A stretch of DNA of 34,592 nt, taken from the NCBI GenBank assembly GCA_013821455.1, contig JACDGS010000042.1, forward strand, positions 1 through 34,592, read 5' to 3'. The translations under genes and the position numbers were made by a program. Positions 7,500-14,771 of the stretch are shown here, one piece after another. A model generated the notes under the pieces. It made no database searches. It was given only the letters and a program-made list of their open reading frames with translations, and had not been told where the DNA came from. Origin of the DNA: Chthoniobacterales bacterium (GTDB lineage Bacteria > Verrucomicrobiota > Verrucomicrobiia > Chthoniobacterales > UBA10450). Position 1 is the first letter of the stretch, and every line of letters starts with the position of its first letter.

Positions 7500-7863
7500 T
7501 GCGGCGGTAAGGACGCACATTTTGCGTAAGCTTTCGCATCCCCAGCTCGAGGCGGGTCTTGATTGTGCCCAACGGTGTTGCGTCACGTGCGCGATCTCGC
7601 GCTGGCTCAGCCCTTCGCAAAAAGCGAGCTCCACGGCCTCACGTTGGAAGGCTGGTAGCCGCCTGATTTGGTGGTTCGAGAAAAATCCAGAGATCGCCGC
7701 GGCAGATATCCGCTTCCACACGGCTACGCATCCATGAGTGCGACTCCCGCGTGAGCGAAACTTCAAATCGATCCTGGGCGCGATCGTAGGCCGAGCCGCG
7801 GCGCACGCGATCGATCGCGCGCCGTTTCGCAATCGTCAGAATCCAAGCTAAGGGGCGGCAATC
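7500..7863 (-). pseudogene. ECF sigma factor remnant with two frameshifts
   Basis: Three blocks on the minus strand, in changing frames, rebuild the C-terminal two thirds of an RNA polymerase ECF sigma factor. Block one (about 7863 to 7700) reads PLAWILTIAKRRAIDRVRRG, which is region 2. Block two (about 7660 to 7585) reads LPAFQREAVELAFCEGLSQR and continues EIAHVT, the start of region 4. Block three (about 7581 to 7500) reads ATPLGTIKTRLELGMRKLTQ, the recognition helix. Blocks one and three share a frame and block two is shifted, so two compensating-type indels are present. The N terminus is missing at the 15-mer next to 7884. The gene is dead as it stands. Confidence 0.82.
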
Positions 7864-7883
7864 AGTGAGCCGCGCGCCGCGGT

Positions 7884-7898
7884 CCTTTACTCGTTAGG
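7884..7898 (-). repeat. Exact 15-mer (minus strand) overlapping a stop codon
   Basis: On the minus strand the word CCTAACGAGTAAAGG begins within the end of the halogenase-like gene: its TAA is the stop codon of that gene (7894-7896). The decayed sigma factor begins right after it. Confidence 0.9.
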
Positions 7899-9615
7899 CA
7901 AGAGGCGCGAGCTCTTCTGGCTTCCGATTGAGCGTGGTGCTGGCGGCTTTTGGAACCTCCACCGGCAAACCAAGGTGCGGGTCCGGCCGATGAGCGCACC
8001 AGCGGAAAAAATTCTCGGAACTCGAGACCAGGTCCCGCGTCAGCGGAGTCGTGAGCGCCCACCGGAAACCGTTGCGCACAAATCTCAAATCCCGATCGGA
8101 AAGCTTATCCCCTTCCTTGATCCAATGCGCGCGCACGAGCGAATCCCGGCGCAACGGAACCGCAAAAGCGTAGCTATCCGCCGAGTCAAAGATCCGCTGC
8201 GCTGCATCTTCCGCGCCTAACGTTCCCGCTTCGACCGCTTCGATCGCTTTGACGGAGTAGTCGAAGAACGCCGCGTAATCCGGATCCTCGAAGCTGGAGA
8301 AAATCGGGTTCTTCGTCGCACCGGTAAGATGGGCCTCGTCACCCGTCCGGGTGTAGTCACTCATGCCATTCATGAGATGGAATTCCGCCAGGAAAGTCCC
8401 GAGCCCAAAGACGCGCAACCACGCGTTCCAAAGATCGAAGTTAGTCCACGAAATGAAGGAGCCGTTAACAAGGTTGTCGTTATAATCGAGCACCCTTTGT
8501 TGTTCCAGATCTACGCCAGCGAAAGCCTCTTCATCGAAGTTATCGGTCGCGAGCGCGTTCAACAAGGGATCGAGCAAGGCGCAGATAACTTCCACCGTGT
8601 TAACCATCCCGCGCGAGAACAGTGGATCGACGAAGCCTGACGCGTGCGACATGAGGCAGTAGCGATGGCCCGTGGTTTTCTTCGAGGAATACTGCAAGCG
8701 GCCAGTAGAGACCCAGGGCCGGATAGCTTTGGCATCCTTGAATTGCTCCGCCACGCTCGGATAGATCTTTGCGAACTCCGCAAACTCCTGCTCCGCCGAT
8801 ATGTCGGGCTTGGGATAGCGACGAGGGTCTATAGTCAGGCCGACACTGACAATCGGGTTAGTAGAGAGTGGGTTGTTATTAAAAGGGATAACCCAAAACC
8901 AGCCGCGCTCGAAGCAATGATGCAGTGTGCCTTTGTGGTAGGAGATAGGCAGAGGGTTATTGGCTTCATCGAAAGGTGGGACGTCCACCATGTGGGTAAA
9001 GAGTGTGCGGGAATGATGCTTCAAACGGGTCGGGGTATCGCGCAGGTTCATCCGATGCGCGAGGATGCTGTTATGACCTGTGCCGTCCACCAGGTAGCGG
9101 GCGTTAATTTCCTCGCCGGTGGAAGTCGTTAGTCTTACTCCACCTTCATCTATCTTTAAGTCCGCGATCCGGGTCTTCTGGCGGGAGACTGCGCCGTAAT
9201 GGACCGCGAGGTTATGGAGATAGGCGTCGATATCCTGGCGGAACCAATGGTTCTCATCCCGCGCGCTGGTGCCGAATTGCAATCCTTCCTTGGGATCGTA
9301 TTTCTCGCCCGGGCGATGATAGACATAGCCGAAGTGACGCTTGATTCCGCAAGTCGCAGAGACATGTTTGGCCAGCGTGTCGGCATGGATGAGATGTTCC
9401 AGTTCCGGCAGATCATACTTCTCTGCCAGGAGTGAGATAAGGAGAGACGTATGTGGGATAGTAGATTCACCAACGGCAAAACGCGGGTGCTGATCGGCAT
9501 CGATTAGCACTACTTTAACTCCTTGTTTTCCCAGAATCGTAGCCAGCATGGAACCGGAAAGTCCGTTGCCCAGAATAGCGACATCAAAATCGTGTTTGGT
9601 TTCGTTTAGGATCAT
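7894..9615 (-). CDS. FAD-dependent halogenase-like oxidoreductase
   Basis: The 573-residue product belongs to the flavin-dependent halogenase/geranylgeranyl-reductase superfamily. Visible motifs are the FAD-binding DVAILGNGLSGS (11-22), HPRFAVGESTIPHTS (43-57), the halogenase hallmark WxWxIP as WFWVIP (239-244), and GFVDPLFSRG in the second half. A Lys in CGIKRHFGYVYHR (Lys92) lies where halogenases place the lysine that handles hypochlorous acid, though this needs an alignment. If a true halogenase, it would use FADH2, oxygen and chloride or bromide to halogenate an electron-rich substrate, possibly bound to the carrier protein encoded nearby. It is the last gene of a tight operon, 18 bp after the first KAS-like gene. 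An alternative is a non-halogenating flavin oxidoreductase of the same fold. Its cytosolic partner, a flavin reductase, is not in the window. Confidence 0.8.
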   Translation of the reverse strand: MILNETKHDFDVAILGNGLSGSMLATILGKQGVKVVLIDADQHPRFAVGESTIPHTSLLISLLAEKYDLPELEHLIHADTLAKHVSATCGIKRHFGYVYHRPGEKYDPKEGLQFGTSARDENHWFRQDIDAYLHNLAVHYGAVSRQKTRIADLKIDEGGVRLTTSTGEEINARYLVDGTGHNSILAHRMNLRDTPTRLKHHSRTLFTHMVDVPPFDEANNPLPISYHKGTLHHCFERGWFWVIPFNNNPLSTNPIVSVGLTIDPRRYPKPDISAEQEFAEFAKIYPSVAEQFKDAKAIRPWVSTGRLQYSSKKTTGHRYCLMSHASGFVDPLFSRGMVNTVEVICALLDPLLNALATDNFDEEAFAGVDLEQQRVLDYNDNLVNGSFISWTNFDLWNAWLRVFGLGTFLAEFHLMNGMSDYTRTGDEAHLTGATKNPIFSSFEDPDYAAFFDYSVKAIEAVEAGTLGAEDAAQRIFDSADSYAFAVPLRRDSLVRAHWIKEGDKLSDRDLRFVRNGFRWALTTPLTRDLVSSSENFFRWCAHRPDPHLGLPVEVPKAASTTLNRKPEELAPLA

Positions 9616-9633
9616 AGTCTTACTCAGTTAGGG

Positions 9634-10653
9634 TTAGTGTTGGACAAGGGAAGCTCCCCAGGAAAAACCAGCGCCATTAGTGGCCAGCATAACAAGGTCG
9701 CCGTCCTTGATGCGGCCGGAGTCGATCGCATCCACATAGCCGACCACCATGTCGGTCTCTTGCAGATGACCGTGATGCAGATTCTCGGTCGAGATTTTCT
9801 CCGGCGGAATGCGGAAGGCTTCACAGAACGCTTTCAAGTCCCAGGCCGAGAAGGTCGGATAGACGAAGAAAGAGACATCCTCCATCTTTTTGCCGACCTG
9901 TTTCAGCACGCCTTGCATGACCTTACGGAACATAAACAGGTTTATTGGGATGAGTTCCTTGTTGAACCTTTGAATGTCTCCGCACACATGAAGCCAGCGC
10001 GGATACTTACCGCCTATGTCTGCCGGGTTACGGTTATGAATGCCGGGAATGACCCACATATCGTGCAGCCGTCCTAGCGTCGCTACTTCGATACCCAGGA
10101 TACGACGTTCAGTCATGCCCTTTCGTAAAATCACCGCGCTGCCACCATCTGAAACCACAGTTATCGGAAAGTAGTTATGATTTAGCTCAGGCGCTTTATC
10201 ACCCGCGATAAGTAGCGCCGTCTTATAGCGGTCGTTCGCCGATAACAACGAACAGGCGACCTTCAACGTAGTCTGATAACTCGCGCAACCGCCGGTATTA
10301 ATAGCGGTAGAAAAAGCACGGGTGGCTCCTATCGCCTTTTGCACCTGCCCCGCGGCTGACCAAGTCGGCGCCACGTAGTCTTCCGGTATGCTGGTAAAGT
10401 CGATGATAAGATCTATCTCTTCGGGATCGACCCCGGATTTCTCCATGGTCCGCTTCGCCGCGTTGATCGCGAGATCGGCCGCCGTTTCCTTTCCCGCGAC
10501 ATGAAGAGCTTTGATTCCGATGTCTCTCTCGAAGTCAACATTGGCGGCAAAAGTTTCGGTGGGCTTTTCTTCATCCTCGAAAATCTGAGATAAGGCCTTT
10601 CTCGTCGGCGGCAGGTAGTAGTTAGCTTCCAGGATACCGATGTTCGCGTTCAT
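9634..10653 (-). CDS. KAS III-like ketosynthase with catalytic Cys
   Basis: The 339-residue protein has the thiolase fold of beta-ketoacyl-ACP synthase III (FabH), ending with the family signature GRIKDGDLVMLATNGAGFSWGASLV. The nucleophile is Cys123 in TGGCASYQ. The FabH His-Asn pair is not conserved: the region matching VPHQAN reads YPTFSAWD, and where FabH has the Asn of GNTSAAS this protein has His296 in HGHLQETD. A Cys-His dyad with altered geometry is therefore likely. It probably condenses or transfers an acyl chain in a specialised pathway rather than housekeeping fatty-acid synthesis. It lies 24 bp after the second KAS-like gene, which lacks the Cys, and 18 bp before the halogenase-like gene. 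Partnering of a Cys-bearing and a Cys-less KAS recalls PqsC/PqsB, although sequence identity to those cannot be judged here. Confidence 0.85.
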   Translation of the reverse strand: MNANIGILEANYYLPPTRKALSQIFEDEEKPTETFAANVDFERDIGIKALHVAGKETAADLAINAAKRTMEKSGVDPEEIDLIIDFTSIPEDYVAPTWSAAGQVQKAIGATRAFSTAINTGGCASYQTTLKVACSLLSANDRYKTALLIAGDKAPELNHNYFPITVVSDGGSAVILRKGMTERRILGIEVATLGRLHDMWVIPGIHNRNPADIGGKYPRWLHVCGDIQRFNKELIPINLFMFRKVMQGVLKQVGKKMEDVSFFVYPTFSAWDLKAFCEAFRIPPEKISTENLHHGHLQETDMVVGYVDAIDSGRIKDGDLVMLATNGAGFSWGASLVQH

Positions 10654-10677
10654 AAGCCGGGTTGATTTAGGGTTAGT

Positions 10678-11679
10678 CTAGAAACGAAGCAAACTCACCG
10701 CGGCGGTCGCGCCCATCCCATGAGAGATCGCCAGCGCATAGTCGCCGTGCTTTACTTCGCCGCTCTCAGCTAACGATAAGTAGTTTAGTGGAAAATCTGT
10801 TCCTTGCAGGTGTCCATGCGAAGTGCGATTCGTCGCGCAAACTGCCGATACCTTGCCGCCAAAAGCTTCTTGTAACATTATCTCGTCTTGCGACGAAATA
10901 TTCGAGCAAAGCACACTGGCTACGTCGGCGAACTTCAACCCGGCGCGCTCGAGGAGTTTGTCAGTCATATCCCGCAACGTTTCCGCTTTGGGAAAAGCAT
11001 CGTAGCGAGTCTTATCCAGTTGCATCCTATATAAGTCGATATCACTCGGATGGACGAGCGACCCCCCCGGGATGTAACACACATCGTGGTTATTACCGTC
11101 GGACCATAACTCGGTGTCGATCACTACTCCTCCGGTCGCGTCGCGTTGCAGCACAACCGCGCTCGCGCCATCACCCATCACGGTCACTGGATCATCCGGG
11201 TTTAAAACGCGGTTACCCGGTATGGTCATGTCACCGGTTACAAGCAGCGCGGTCTTCATTGACTCGTTCTCGGATAACATCGCCGCCGCGGAACTTAGCG
11301 CGACCATGAAGTTACTCGCCCCTCCTCCACTGAAGCCTACGACAAAGGACTTAGTCGCTCCTACTTCGGCCTGGACTTTGTTACTCATATTCCACACCGG
11401 CACGAGATACTCTTGGGGAAGGATGGAATACTCAACCACGACATCTACTTGTAACGGATCTACCTTTGCCCGCTGCAAAGCTTCGCGGCCAGCCGCGACC
11501 GCCATGTTGGAAGCCGTCTCACTCGCCTCACCGTTACAGATAGGAACCTTCTCGATGCCCAGCCGGATCTCTATGTCGGAGTTATAAGTTGCTCCTTCCT
11601 CGCGGAAAAGGTCTGCGACCGCGCGCTTGTGCGCTGGCAAATGACAAGCCGCCGCGAGGATTCCAACTGTGGGTCTCAT
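10678..11679 (-). CDS. KAS III-like protein lacking the catalytic Cys
   Basis: The 333-residue protein has the same fold and layout as its downstream neighbour: N-terminal VGILAAACHLP, the central GDMTIPGN and MGDGASAVVLQ, and the C-terminal GEVKHGDYALAISHGMGATAAVSLL. At the position of the nucleophilic Cys it reads SGGGASNF (Gly120), so it cannot form an acyl-enzyme in the usual way. The C-terminal motif HGHLQGTD (His290) is shared with the partner (HGHLQETD), so the two arose from a common ancestor and probably form a heterodimer in which this subunit is structural or substrate-binding, as PqsB is to PqsC. It is the first gene of the operon; the acyl carrier protein gene is divergent, starting 140 bp away. 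It starts with ATG; no strong Shine-Dalgarno is visible. Confidence 0.82.
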   Translation of the reverse strand: MRPTVGILAAACHLPAHKRAVADLFREEGATYNSDIEIRLGIEKVPICNGEASETASNMAVAAGREALQRAKVDPLQVDVVVEYSILPQEYLVPVWNMSNKVQAEVGATKSFVVGFSGGGASNFMVALSSAAAMLSENESMKTALLVTGDMTIPGNRVLNPDDPVTVMGDGASAVVLQRDATGGVVIDTELWSDGNNHDVCYIPGGSLVHPSDIDLYRMQLDKTRYDAFPKAETLRDMTDKLLERAGLKFADVASVLCSNISSQDEIMLQEAFGGKVSAVCATNRTSHGHLQGTDFPLNYLSLAESGEVKHGDYALAISHGMGATAAVSLLRF

Positions 11680-11819
11680 AAAGTATCGCTCAGAAGTGTC
11701 CGGGGGTAGTGTCGCGATTATTCAAATTCGGAAAACCCTTGTCAATCCCCGAAAGCAAAAACTGTTTCGTCACGGAAAATTTACTGGACATGTTTTGTCG
11801 CTCCGGGCACGATGCAAAG

Positions 11820-12152
11820 ATGATAGCGAATAAATCAGAGAATTCCGTGGCCGACGTCAAAGGATCGCTGCGCACATTTATCCTGGAATACGCGGCCGGG
11901 CATGGCGTGACCGAGGTGAAGGATGATGAGCCGTTGTTGAAGAACAACATCATCGACTCTCTCGGTGTCTTTCGGCTGATCGACTTCCTCGAAGAGACTT
12001 TCCCCCTTACGGTGGAGGATACCGATATGGTGCCGGAAGGTTTCGATAACCTGAATGCCATCGAGGCCTTCGTCTATGCCAAGACTGGTACGAGTAAGAG
12101 TCCGCCACAGCCGGAGCCGGTGCCGGAAGAGCAGCTTGTGGCAGTAGCTTAA
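11820..12152 (+). CDS. Acyl carrier protein
   Basis: A small acidic helical protein with the phosphopantetheine attachment motif NNIIDSLGVFRLIDFLEE (Ser in DSLG). The carrier domain runs from VADVKGSLRTFILEYAAG to LNAIEAFVYAKTG, followed by a Pro/Glu-rich tail. From the ATG at 11820 it has 110 residues, close to carrier-protein size; the frame is open upstream to 11709, but those residues (MSRLFKFGKPL and on) do not look like part of the domain. No good Shine-Dalgarno supports either start, so the start is uncertain. It is divergent from the two KAS-like genes and convergent with the acyltransferase gene. It probably carries the acyl intermediate for these enzymes rather than serving general fatty-acid synthesis. 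Confidence 0.82.
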   Translation: MIANKSENSVADVKGSLRTFILEYAAGHGVTEVKDDEPLLKNNIIDSLGVFRLIDFLEETFPLTVEDTDMVPEGFDNLNAIEAFVYAKTGTSKSPPQPEPVPEEQLVAVA

Positions 12153-12196
12153 GTAAGTCTCGGGGAGAGGTGGATTGCACATCTGTGCACCGAGTT

Positions 12197-12365
12197 GTCA
12201 TCCCGAGCGAAGCGCAGCGAAGTCGAGGGATCCCGTGGAGTACCTTAAAGTGTGACTGCCAGGAACCCCGTCGCCCCACGTAAAGTCACTCGCCCGATCT
12301 CGTAGTTATCCTATAGGGCAGTTCCACGGGATCCCTCGACTTCGCTGCGCTTCGCTCGGGATGAC
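12197..12365. repeat. Long perfect inverted repeat, 43-bp arms
   Basis: The arms 12197-12239 and 12323-12365 are perfect reverse complements, separated by 83 bases. The ends read GTCATCCCGAGCG. The element lies between the convergent acyl carrier protein and acyltransferase genes. It has no coding capacity, so it is a non-autonomous repeat or hairpin rather than an insertion sequence. Related, less perfect copies are at 17056, 29641 and 33099. Confidence 0.92.
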
Positions 12366-12399
12366 GACACGACGTGGGTCCAGAATCGCAACGCCTAAG

Positions 12400-13368
12400 T
12401 CACCTCTCCGCGGCGGCCGGTTGCAACCCAGCCGTGTCATTTTCCGGCAGCGGCCACATCGCGCGCAGCATTCTCATCTTCCCCTGCTCAGGATAGCAAG
12501 TCACTACTTTGGAAAACTCCTCTAACAAGTGCGCCCCGATCGCCTGCATGTCGAGCGACTTACCTAGTTGTTCTCGCGGAACGGGCTTGCCAAAGTGAAT
12601 GACAAACTTCCAAGTCGATTCCTCCGCGATCATGCACGGCACCAAGTCGGCGCCTGTCATTTGCGCGAGCCGGATCGCACCTGTCGCCATGCGAAACAGG
12701 CGATCTTCGAAAGGCACATCCACCTGCAACCCACGCGCGGGATCGATCATGACCAGCAATCGCCGACCCGGCCCCAGGATTTTGCGGATATGGGAAAAGC
12801 GCGGCATGGGAGTGAGATCTTCCGCCATGATAAAGACCGGCACGTCGGAAGGCGGACTGAGGGCGTATTGGTAGTCAGTAAGACTCTTCAGCGCGTCCGG
12901 AGGACTGGCACGCACACTCGTAGTGACAATGCCATAAGCGCGCAACCAGTAAGGCAGAATCTCGAACGGCCCGAAATGGAGCGAAGCCAAAACTGTCCCG
13001 CGATCTCCTTCTCGTGATCCGACTAAGTCACTTCCACCTTCCAGGCGGCATCGGCTTAGCCAGCGTGGAGAAGAGAGGCGATCCGGCCACATATAGAAGA
13101 GTTGCGAGTGATAGAGACCCAGACTTTGTCGCAGGAGAAAGCGCCAGCGCTTTGGTCGCCATGACTTAGGGAAACGTCCGTAGTGACTTAGCGGCTTCCT
13201 TTCGCGAAGCTGGATCAAATCCCACGCCGCCGCGAGTGGCCAAAGCAACAGACTGAACAGCCACGTCGGGAGCGCGCTTTCGCACCAGCGCACAAAATAA
13301 AAAGCGCCCCAGCCGACCGCGAGCCGAAAGCGGACGACTAACCCTTTCTTCTTCGAGGCTTCCGCCAC
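12400..13368 (-). CDS. HtrB/LpxL-type (LPLAT) acyltransferase
   Basis: The product resembles the lysophospholipid acyltransferase superfamily related to lipid A late acyltransferases. The hallmark is HFGPFE (an HX4E motif) within TVLASLHFGPFEILPYW, followed by a basic and hydrophobic region and MIDPARGLQVDVPFEDRLFRMATGAIRLAQMTGADLVPCMI, which fits the (F/R)xG and positive-substrate pocket blocks of LpxL-like enzymes. The N terminus is basic with an aromatic membrane-associating stretch (WGAFYFVRW, TWLFSLLLWPLAAAW). It would move an acyl chain from an acyl carrier protein to a hydroxyl or amino acceptor at the inner membrane. I chose the GTG at 13368 because the ATG at 13422 would overlap the upstream propeller gene by 47 bases; the start is not settled. 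Acyltransferases of this type recur in aryl-polyene and resorcinol-like clusters, so a role with the KAS/ACP genes is plausible. Confidence 0.72.
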   Translation of the reverse strand: MAEASKKKGLVVRFRLAVGWGAFYFVRWCESALPTWLFSLLLWPLAAAWDLIQLRERKPLSHYGRFPKSWRPKRWRFLLRQSLGLYHSQLFYMWPDRLSSPRWLSRCRLEGGSDLVGSREGDRGTVLASLHFGPFEILPYWLRAYGIVTTSVRASPPDALKSLTDYQYALSPPSDVPVFIMAEDLTPMPRFSHIRKILGPGRRLLVMIDPARGLQVDVPFEDRLFRMATGAIRLAQMTGADLVPCMIAEESTWKFVIHFGKPVPREQLGKSLDMQAIGAHLLEEFSKVVTCYPEQGKMRMLRAMWPLPENDTAGLQPAAAER

Positions 13369-13375
13369 GAGAGTG

Positions 13376-14563
13376 TTACTTTCGAATCGTAGCGAGACCC
13401 AGCGGCATCCCAGTGCCCACACCGGTAAGTGTCACCGGATCGAGCGTCTCATTCAGCATGCCCGAGCCGTCGATGTTAAAGATACGAAGAGTGGGTCCGC
13501 AGATCGCATAGAAGAAAGCTTCTGTAGGTTCGAGCGCGATATTGGTAATCGGCCCCGCCGTATTCGCCGGCGCGATATGTTGGAGTAACACTGGATTCAG
13601 GGAGTCACTCAGGTCATAAACAGAGATGGTGCGACTTAGTGACTCTGAAGTATAAAGTCGTGTCCCGGCCGCGTTGGTTTTCAACCAACAAATGTCCGAA
13701 CCCGGATTCGGCACCGTGCGAATAAAAGTAAGATTGCCCGCGACATCGTAAGTATAAACAGCGACCTCGGCGCGGTTCAGCACCCCCGCATACAAAATTC
13801 TTTTCTTGGGATGCAAAATCTCCCCGAGAAACTCCCCACCGCTCGTTGGAGGAGGACCAACAAAGCTCAGCTCCGTCATCAAACCCTGCTTGTTAAAGCT
13901 GTAGGTCGCGATGCGCGAAGTCTTGAACTCTAGCCCAAAGACGACACTTCCTTTGGGCCACATCAACACTTGAGCTGGCGAGCTGTCGACCGCTAACTCA
14001 ATCGTGGCACTACTATTCAGAGTGAGGCTGCCGTTAGACTTCACGCGGAAGGTTGAGTAGTTAGGATTATCGGCGGTCGTATCCTGATTAGGATCCTCAT
14101 TCTTATTCGCCACCACCATGAAACTGCCGGACAACCCTATGCTAACCGGGTCCTGTCCGCCCGAGGGAAACGGGGAACCTCGCAAAGTAGTCAAAGTCCC
14201 ATCGGCGTTGATCGTAAACGCGGAGATAGTATTGGAGTGACCATTCACGGCGTAGAGCAGAGTGCCCGTCGGATTGGTGATTACCTCCTGGTCGGCATTA
14301 AACTCCGAACCACTCGAGGCAAAAATGCCGCTCCCTCCCGTAAGATAAGGCGAGCCGGGCAACGCAGTCAGATTGCCCGTGCCATCGATACTGAAACCGA
14401 AAACAGAATTCTTATTCTGAGGATTCCCGATGTCGCTCTCAACATAGAGATAACTCGTCTGCGCGAGCGCGGAACCGACAAGCATAACTATCCCTGCAAG
14501 ACTGAGCAAACCGCGGAAAAGCTTCTTGAACCTCATCCGCTGACTTAGGTGATTTATTCTCAT
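13376..14563 (-). CDS. Secreted lactonase-type seven-bladed beta-propeller protein
   Basis: The 395-residue product carries a signal peptide (FRGLLSLAGIVMLVGSALAQ, cleavage near residue 35) and then repeated blades of the 6-phosphogluconolactonase/YVTN type, with recurring units such as GTGNLTALPGSPYLTGG, NPTGTLLYAVNGHSNTISAF, NADGTLTTLRGSPFPSGG and TNAAGTRLYTSESLSRTISVYD. Such proteins act in the periplasm or outside the cell; most are uncharacterised, and lactonase activity is not implied. The ATG at 14563 follows AAGGAGAC by a few bases, a good Shine-Dalgarno. The stop is 7 bp before the preferred start of the acyltransferase gene, so the two are probably co-transcribed. A link of the propeller to the biosynthetic genes is not evident. 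Confidence 0.82.
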   Translation of the reverse strand: MRINHLSQRMRFKKLFRGLLSLAGIVMLVGSALAQTSYLYVESDIGNPQNKNSVFGFSIDGTGNLTALPGSPYLTGGSGIFASSGSEFNADQEVITNPTGTLLYAVNGHSNTISAFTINADGTLTTLRGSPFPSGGQDPVSIGLSGSFMVVANKNEDPNQDTTADNPNYSTFRVKSNGSLTLNSSATIELAVDSSPAQVLMWPKGSVVFGLEFKTSRIATYSFNKQGLMTELSFVGPPPTSGGEFLGEILHPKKRILYAGVLNRAEVAVYTYDVAGNLTFIRTVPNPGSDICWLKTNAAGTRLYTSESLSRTISVYDLSDSLNPVLLQHIAPANTAGPITNIALEPTEAFFYAICGPTLRIFNIDGSGMLNETLDPVTLTGVGTGMPLGLATIRK

Positions 14564-14771
14564 GGTGTCTCCTTTTTCGAAGTTATTCCTATCGTGGTCT
14601 TCCTCCGTTTTAAGGGTTAGCTCTGAATGGTCAAGCCTAAATCAATGAAAAAAGCTGCGGCCGATAAAGGTGCACTAAATTGCCCTTCTCTGCCCTCGTT
14701 GCTTATCACAGCGAGAGTATGTCGCGAGGCTGACCTTGCCAGTCGCTATCTTTTAGCGAAGAGGTAAGACT

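Noticed and set aside
8644-9132. Plus-strand frame opposite the halogenase-like gene
   Set aside because: Antisense to a gene with strong motifs. The product has no domain that I recognise.
10788-11587. Long plus-strand frames opposite the second KAS-like gene (173 and 157 codons)
   Set aside because: They are antisense to a clear KAS III gene, and their products are rich in Arg/Ser/Thr, as expected for shadow frames of a GC-rich gene.
9616-14625. AGGGTTAG / TTAGGGTTAG sequences near gene starts (9627, 10666, 14609)
   Set aside because: They look like telomere repeats but are short, non-tandem intergenic fragments. They may be part of the same preference for CTAAC-type words, but are too short to call separately.
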